44,642 nt of DNA from an uncultured Eisenbergiella sp. (lineage in GTDB: Bacteria > Bacillota > Clostridia > Lachnospirales > Lachnospiraceae). This document shows positions 40,063 to 44,642 of the stretch, in pieces (position 1 is the first letter of the stretch; every line of letters starts with the position of its first letter). Where the stretch lies: the NCBI GenBank assembly GCA_947631815.1, contig CANRMT010000010.1, positions 1-44,642 of the forward strand. Reading direction: 5' to 3'. A program made the translations under genes and the position numbers. The notes under the pieces were generated by a model. That model did no database searches and was not told where the DNA came from. It worked only from the letters and a program-made list of their open reading frames with translations.

Positions 40063-41070
40063 TCAACAGCTCACCACCAGCATCTGCGCTTTTCCGTGGA
40101 TCCGGAAAGGGCCGCAGTCCGCCGGTATAAAAATACAGTCTCCCCGAAAAATACGGATCCCCGTTCCCTGTTCCGTGAGAAGGACGCCGCATCCTCCGGT
40201 ACATAAAAATACCTGAAAGGAATTGCTCCCGCTCTGAAATGCCGCCAGCTCGCGGCAGCGCTCGGTATTGATCAAAAGGCGCTCCACCTGAAAATATCTG
40301 CAGCGGCACAGCAGCTCCATAGCGCAGCCCTTTTTGTAGCGCAGAACGCGCATGGGCTGCCGGGGGCGGTCGCTCCCCTTCAGATTGGCCGCTTCCAGCG
40401 CCTTTTCGATGTGAAGCGGCCGACGGTTTCCGTATTTGTCCACGCGGTCATAATCGTAAAGCCGGTAGGTGAGATTGGAATTCTCCTGGATCTCCGCGAT
40501 CAGCGCGCCCGCGCCGATGGCGTGCACCGTCCCCGCCTCGATATAGAACACATCGTCCCTGTGTATCTTCACCTTCTGCAGGTACTTTTCCACCGTGCCC
40601 TTCTGCAGGCTTTCGCGCAGAAGCTCCCGGTCCATATCATGGTAGAAGCCGTAGATCAGGGACGCGTCCTTCGCGGCATCCAGCACGTACCACATCTCCG
40701 TCTTCCCGAGGGAACCGTTCTCATGCACCCGCGCATAATCGTCATCGGGGTGGACCTGCACGGACAGGTTCTGATGGGCGTCGATGAATTTGATCAGGAC
40801 GGGCAGCTCTCCCTTCGTCTTGGGATGGGTCCCCAGATATTCCGGATGGAGCGCCAGCACCTCCGTCAGGAGCATGCCCGAAAAGGGCCCGCTGTCCACC
40901 CGGCTGATCCCGTCCGGATGCGTGGAGCACTCCCAGGTCTCCGCCAGCGGCGCCATATCGATCCCTTTGGAAAAATCGTCGTTCAGGCGGCTCCCGCCCC
41001 ACATATAGTCTTTCCCGACAGGCTTCAGCAGAAACGGCTCAGCCTTCGGGCTCATATTTTCGTTTGTCAT
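40063..41070 (-). CDS. manA: Mannose-6-phosphate isomerase, class I
   Basis: The 335-residue cupin-type enzyme has the zinc ligands Gln105, His107 (in SVQVHPDD), Glu125 (KTEMWYVL) and His183 (AGTVHAIGAGAL). It interconverts fructose-6-phosphate and mannose-6-phosphate, supplying mannose for GDP-mannose and GDP-fucose. ATG 41070 overlaps the end of manC by 32 bp. Its position next to manC gives the first and last steps to GDP-mannose, with phosphomannomutase missing. Confidence 0.94.
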   Translation of the reverse strand: MTNENMSPKAEPFLLKPVGKDYMWGGSRLNDDFSKGIDMAPLAETWECSTHPDGISRVDSGPFSGMLLTEVLALHPEYLGTHPKTKGELPVLIKFIDAHQNLSVQVHPDDDYARVHENGSLGKTEMWYVLDAAKDASLIYGFYHDMDRELLRESLQKGTVEKYLQKVKIHRDDVFYIEAGTVHAIGAGALIAEIQENSNLTYRLYDYDRVDKYGNRRPLHIEKALEAANLKGSDRPRQPMRVLRYKKGCAMELLCRCRYFQVERLLINTERCRELAAFQSGSNSFQVFLCTGGCGVLLTEQGTGIRIFRGDCIFIPADCGPFRIHGKAQMLVVSC

Positions 41071-42355
41071 TCACGCTGATCTCCCTGCCCAGCTGGACCT
41101 CGATCACCTTCAGCTCCGTATCCGCGATGATGGTATGACGGCAGCCCGCCTGCATGGTGATCACATCCCCGGGATGCACCGGCTGCTCCATCCCGTCCAC
41201 GATGGTCCGACCCTCTCCGGAAATGACCGTCCAGACCTCGTCCCGGTGCTCGTGGCTGTGATAGTTCATGCTGCGTCCCGGCCTCAGCGTCACCTTGATG
41301 GTCATGCTCCCGTCCTCTACGTCAATGACCCGGAAGCTGCCCCAGGACTTGTCCGCGAACATGATCTTCTGATCCATCCGGTCCACGAAAGGAAGGATAT
41401 AGCTGGACTGCTCCTTGTCCGAGACCAGTATGCCCTCCGGGCTGGCGGAGACCACGACGTCCTTAAGCCCCATGCACAGCACGGGAACATCGAGCTCATT
41501 GACCACGTGCACATTCTCGCAGGTCTCGTTCAGCACGGCATTGCCCACCGCGCCCTCCTCCATCGCCTGCGTCAGCGTATTCCAGGTGCCCAGATCCCAC
41601 CATTCTCCAGAAAAGCGGCGGACCAGCGCGTTCTTTTCCTGTTCCGCCGCGGCATAGTCGAAGCTGATCCGCGGCAGCGACGCATACCGGTCGAACAGAT
41701 CGTCATAATCCGTCAGCCCCAGCTTTTCCTCAGCCAGCCGCAGGAAATACCCCAGCCGCGCGGCGAAGATGCCGCCGTTCCAGAGCGCTCCTGCCTCGAT
41801 CAGGCGCTGCGCCGTCTTCACATCGGGCTTTTCCCGGAAGGATCTCACCCGGCTGACGGTGCCGCCGTCCTCCGGAACGATATAACCGTATTTTTCGCTT
41901 GGATAGGACGGCACGATGCCGAGATACGCCAGGTCCGCCGCGCCGCTTTCGGCCAGCTTCCCCAGCGCCGCCACCGCATCGAAATAATCCCCTTCCGCAA
42001 AGGGATCCACCGGGCAGACGACCACCGGCTCGTCCTCCGGGGTCCGCTTTTTGTCCCGAAGCCACGCCGCAGCCAGGGAAATGGCGGGAAACGTATCCCG
42101 TCTGCAGGGCTCCGCGCAGATCCACGCGGCCTCCCCGATCTGATTATAAATGGCGGAGGCCTGCGCCCTGGATGTGGCGATGGTGATCTCCGCCTCCGGC
42201 ACCGCGCCGCGGATCTGCCGGTACACGCGCTGCACCATGGACTCATATTCCCCGTCCGGAGCTTTAAAGATCTTAATGAACTGTTTGGAGCGGACATCGT
42301 TGGAAAGGGGCCAGAGGCGCTTTCCGGATCCGCCGGACAATAGAATGATCTTCAA
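41039..42355 (-). CDS. manC: Mannose-1-phosphate guanylyltransferase with cupin domain
   Basis: A 438-residue protein: the nucleotidyltransferase core starts with [21 protein letters not shown] (6-26), close to the GGxGxRLWPxS-PKQF motif, with Ser where Pro is usual. The C-terminal cupin (about 345-430; [19 protein letters not shown]) is the type II PMI-like domain found in AlgA/ManC proteins. It makes GDP-mannose from mannose-1-phosphate and GTP. The cupin would add a second isomerase activity besides ManA, if functional. ATG overlap of 4 bp with fcl. Confidence 0.93.
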   Translation of the reverse strand: MKIILLSGGSGKRLWPLSNDVRSKQFIKIFKAPDGEYESMVQRVYRQIRGAVPEAEITIATSRAQASAIYNQIGEAAWICAEPCRRDTFPAISLAAAWLRDKKRTPEDEPVVVCPVDPFAEGDYFDAVAALGKLAESGAADLAYLGIVPSYPSEKYGYIVPEDGGTVSRVRSFREKPDVKTAQRLIEAGALWNGGIFAARLGYFLRLAEEKLGLTDYDDLFDRYASLPRISFDYAAAEQEKNALVRRFSGEWWDLGTWNTLTQAMEEGAVGNAVLNETCENVHVVNELDVPVLCMGLKDVVVSASPEGILVSDKEQSSYILPFVDRMDQKIMFADKSWGSFRVIDVEDGSMTIKVTLRPGRSMNYHSHEHRDEVWTVISGEGRTIVDGMEQPVHPGDVITMQAGCRHTIIADTELKVIEVQLGREISVNDKRKYEPEG

Positions 42356-43293
42356 CGTTCTGCCCTCATGGGATTGTGCAGGAAATCCTCATAGGCCAGG
42401 CGGATGCCGTCTTCCAGCTCCGTGTGGTATTTCCAGCCCAGCCTTTCCAGCTTGGATACGTCCAGCAGCTTGCGGGGCGTACCGTCGGGCTTGCTCGGAT
42501 CCCAGCAGATCTTCCCTTTATAACCGATGACTCTCGCGGTCAATTCCGTCAGTTCCCGGATCGTCAACTCTTTTCCCGTCCCCACGTTCACCGTCTCGTT
42601 CCCGGAATAGCGGTTCATGAGAAAAACGCATGCCTCCGCCAGATCGTCCACATACAAAAATTCCCGCAGCGGCTTCCCGCTCCCCCAGCAGGTCACCTCC
42701 GAAAGCCCCGCCTCCTTCGCCTCGTGGAAACGGCGGATCAGGGCCGGCAGCACATGGCTGTGGGTCGGATGATAATTGTCGTTGGGACCGTAAAGATTGG
42801 TTGGCATCGCGGAAATATAGTCGGCGCCGTACTGCCGGTTCAGGTACTCACAGTATTTCAGCCCGGAGATCTTGGCCAGCGCATAGGCCTCGTTGGTCTT
42901 TTCCAGCTCGGAGGTCAGCAGACAGCTCTCCGGCATGGGCTGAGGCGCCATGCGCGGATAAATGCAGGAGGAGCCGAGGAACAACAGCTTTTTGCAGCCG
43001 TTCCTCCACGCGGCATGTATGACGTTCATCTCCAGCATCATATTCTCGTACAGGAAATCCGCCAGCGCCTCCTGGTTCGCCACGATGCCGCCCACCCTGG
43101 CGGCCGCCAGGAATACATATTCCGGCTTCTCCTCCGCGAAGAACTCCTCCACATCCGCCTGCCTGCACAGGTCCAGTTCCCGGTGGCTTCTCAGGATCAG
43201 ATCATGATAGCCCTGTTTTTCCAACTCCCGCACAATGGCCGAGCCCACCATTCCACGATGGCCCGCCACATATATTTTTGCGTTTTTTTCCAT
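42352..43293 (-). CDS. fcl: GDP-L-fucose synthase
   Basis: The 313-residue short-chain dehydrogenase family enzyme has the NADP-binding [11 protein letters not shown] (8-18) and the YALAK catalytic Tyr-Lys (SYxxxK-type). It converts GDP-4-keto-6-deoxymannose (from Gmd) to GDP-L-fucose by epimerisation and reduction. Start ATG 43293 is preceded by GGAGAAAAA; the longer frame is intergenic DNA. The spacing to gmd is 132 bp, larger than elsewhere in the operon, and shows no terminator. Confidence 0.96.
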   Translation of the reverse strand: MEKNAKIYVAGHRGMVGSAIVRELEKQGYHDLILRSHRELDLCRQADVEEFFAEEKPEYVFLAAARVGGIVANQEALADFLYENMMLEMNVIHAAWRNGCKKLLFLGSSCIYPRMAPQPMPESCLLTSELEKTNEAYALAKISGLKYCEYLNRQYGADYISAMPTNLYGPNDNYHPTHSHVLPALIRRFHEAKEAGLSEVTCWGSGKPLREFLYVDDLAEACVFLMNRYSGNETVNVGTGKELTIRELTELTARVIGYKGKICWDPSKPDGTPRKLLDVSKLERLGWKYHTELEDGIRLAYEDFLHNPMRAER

Positions 43294-43425
43294 TTTTTCT
43301 CCGATCTGCCCATGGACGGATGCGGCCCGCCACCCATGCCGCCTGACGCGCTCTTTATCTCTTTGCCGCCGCATCGTGCCCTGCGGCGCTCTTCGTCATT
43401 TTATATTCTGCGCGGCACTCATCCG

Positions 43426-44475
43426 TCACATTGCATCGCGCAGCGCCCGTTCCCGCCGGGCCAGCTTTCTGTCATGCTCCGCCATGATGCGCACCAGCTC
43501 CTCATAGCCGGTCTTCTGCGGATCCCAGCCCAGCACAGTGCGCGCCTTCGTGGGATCGCCCCAGAGGTTGTCCACATCCGTGGGCCGGAACCAGGCGGGA
43601 TTGACGCAGACCAGCATTCTGCCGTCGGCAGCGTCGAAGCCCTTCTCCTCCAGGCCGGTCCCCTCCCAGCGCAGCGCGATCCCGTTGGCCGCAAAGGCCT
43701 TTTCCACAAAATCCCGCACCGTGTGCTGAACGCCGGTGGCGATGACAAAGTCCTCCGGCTTCTCCTGCTGCAGGATCAGCCACATGCATTCCACATAGTC
43801 CTTCGCATAGCCCCAGTCCCGTTTGGAGTCCAGATTTCCCAACTCCAGATGGTCCTGCAGGCCCTCCGCGATCCGTCCGGCGGCCAGCGTGATCTTCCGC
43901 GTCACGAAATTCTCCCCGCGGCGCTCGGACTCATGATTGAAAAGGATCCCGTTGGCGGCAAACATGCCGTAGGCCTCCCGGTATTCCTTGGTGATCCAAA
44001 AGCCGTACTGCTTCGCCACCGCATAGGGGCTGTAGGGATGAAACGGCGTGGTCTCCCTCTGCGGGACCTCCTCCACTTTCCCGTAGAGCTCCGAGGTGGA
44101 TGCCTGATAGATCTTCGTCTTTTGGATCAGGCCCAGCATGCGGACGGCCTCCAGGATGCGCAGCACCCCCAGCGCGTCCACGTCCCCGGAATACTCCGGC
44201 ACATCGAAGGATACCTGTACATGAGACTGCGCCGCGAGATTGTAGATCTCATCCGGCTCCGTGAGCGAAATGATGCGGATCAGCGAAGACGAATCGGAAA
44301 GATCCCCGTCGTGCAGCTTCACGGCGCCCCGTGCGATCAGATGGTCGATCCGGGAGGTGTTGGAGACCGACGCCCTTCTGGTGATCCCGTGCACCTCATA
44401 TCCCTTTTCCAGCAGGAACTCGGCCAGGTAGGAGCCGTCCTGACCCGTGATCCCGGTGATCAATGCCTTTTTCAT
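43426..44475 (-). CDS. gmd: GDP-mannose 4,6-dehydratase
   Basis: The 349-residue enzyme starts [20 protein letters not shown], a typical Gmd nucleotide-binding motif, and shows the catalytic [19 protein letters not shown] (Tyr and Lys of YxxxK) and the family's C-terminal [12 protein letters not shown]. It dehydrates GDP-mannose to GDP-4-keto-6-deoxymannose. ATG 44475 follows AAAGGA; the frame upstream is leader. It is the first gene of the GDP-fucose operon, with its own promoter. Confidence 0.96.
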   Translation of the reverse strand: MKKALITGITGQDGSYLAEFLLEKGYEVHGITRRASVSNTSRIDHLIARGAVKLHDGDLSDSSSLIRIISLTEPDEIYNLAAQSHVQVSFDVPEYSGDVDALGVLRILEAVRMLGLIQKTKIYQASTSELYGKVEEVPQRETTPFHPYSPYAVAKQYGFWITKEYREAYGMFAANGILFNHESERRGENFVTRKITLAAGRIAEGLQDHLELGNLDSKRDWGYAKDYVECMWLILQQEKPEDFVIATGVQHTVRDFVEKAFAANGIALRWEGTGLEEKGFDAADGRMLVCVNPAWFRPTDVDNLWGDPTKARTVLGWDPQKTGYEELVRIMAEHDRKLARRERALRDAM

Positions 44476-44527
44476 GCGCACAATCCTTTCCTTTTCCAGA
44501 CCGCATTCCGGTCTTTCTATCCTAAAA

Positions 44528-44556
44528 AGGATACCACAGAAGAACAAAATATGCAA
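44528..44556 (-). promoter_or_regulatory. Promoter of the gmd operon
   Basis: TTGCAT (44551-44556), 17-bp spacer, TATCCT (44528-44533). The palindrome at 44583-44611 lies about 30 bp upstream of the -35 box. Confidence 0.7.
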
Positions 44557-44582
44557 TGACATGCGCGGCTTGAGTTTCCGCA

Positions 44583-44611
44583 GTTCTGCCAGCAGAACTC
44601 ATATCTGGCAG
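44583..44611. promoter_or_regulatory. Nested inverted repeats upstream of gmd promoter
   Basis: GTTCTGC-CA-GCAGAAC (44583-44598) is a perfect 16-bp palindrome. Overlapping it, CTGCCAG (44586-44592) is complementary to CTGGCAG (44605-44611), so two mutually exclusive hairpins or operator pairings are possible. It lies upstream of the promoter, which suits an activator site; it could also be the end of an upstream transcript. Confidence 0.5.
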
Positions 44612-44642
44612 TATCTGTTATAAATCCCTTAAAAATAATCCG

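Noticed and set aside
42376-44559. 727-codon + strand open frame opposite gmd and fcl
   Set aside because: Antisense to two certain enzymes and rich in His, Arg and Gln; typical of third-codon GC bias shadows.

Overview
The window looks like a chromosomal segment of a GC-rich, spore-forming Clostridia, most likely a Lachnospiraceae. The basis is the gene content: GerW/YtfJ next to a DUF2953 protein, a very large SpoIID/LytB protein, ZapA next to a U32 peptidase, a compact FtsW/RodA plus class B PBP pair, a two-gene Suf-like cluster and a MetH without its activation domain. Nearly all intergenic promoters have strong sigma-A -35/-10 boxes with 17-bp spacers. Genes are tightly packed, often with 4-bp start/stop overlaps, and mostly on the minus strand. 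No tRNA, rRNA, insertion sequence, integrase or CRISPR array was seen.

Layout. 1-2.8 kb: sporulation-linked genes (gerW-like, DUF2953), a small unknown gene and a Nudix hydrolase. 3.1-10.6 kb: cell envelope and division (class B PBP, FtsW/RodA, U32 peptidase, zapA) and Holliday junction genes ruvAB. 10.8-16.7 kb: a Gx-type transporter with a NusG-II protein, an uncharacterised three-gene operon (coiled-coil membrane protein, TPR protein, DUF4037 protein) and a divergent PF09818-type ATPase. 16.8-18.2 kb: an accessory AAA/DUF4143 ATPase. 18.4-28.2 kb: branched-chain amino acid synthesis (leuDC under a divergent LysR regulator; ilvB-ilvN and ilvN-ilvC), interrupted by lgt and a methyltransferase behind a long structured leader. 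28.3-33.3 kb: metH, a lipoprotein and the Suf-like pair. 33.5-38.3 kb: a fructuronate reductase-like enzyme, a BrkB-type membrane protein and the SpoIID protein. 38.3-44.6 kb: a probable 6S RNA gene and a GDP-fucose/polysaccharide-initiation operon (gmd, fcl, manC, manA, sugar transferase).

The most striking unexplained structure is a pair of long imperfect palindromes at 2835-3085 and 11767-11995. Each lies just after a gene and covers that gene's stop codon. Their 70-83-nt arms are unrelated in sequence, but both enclose the same 68-nt core. Aligned without gaps the two cores differ at 13 positions: ten form five fully compensated base pairs and the other three lie in the terminal loop. Tandem G-A internal loops are unchanged. 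This is the signature of a structure under selection (RNA or single-stranded DNA), and I do not recognise it as a described family.

Gene starts were moved from the longest open frame to the first start with a good Shine-Dalgarno sequence wherever the sequence decided it; these choices are stated per gene.
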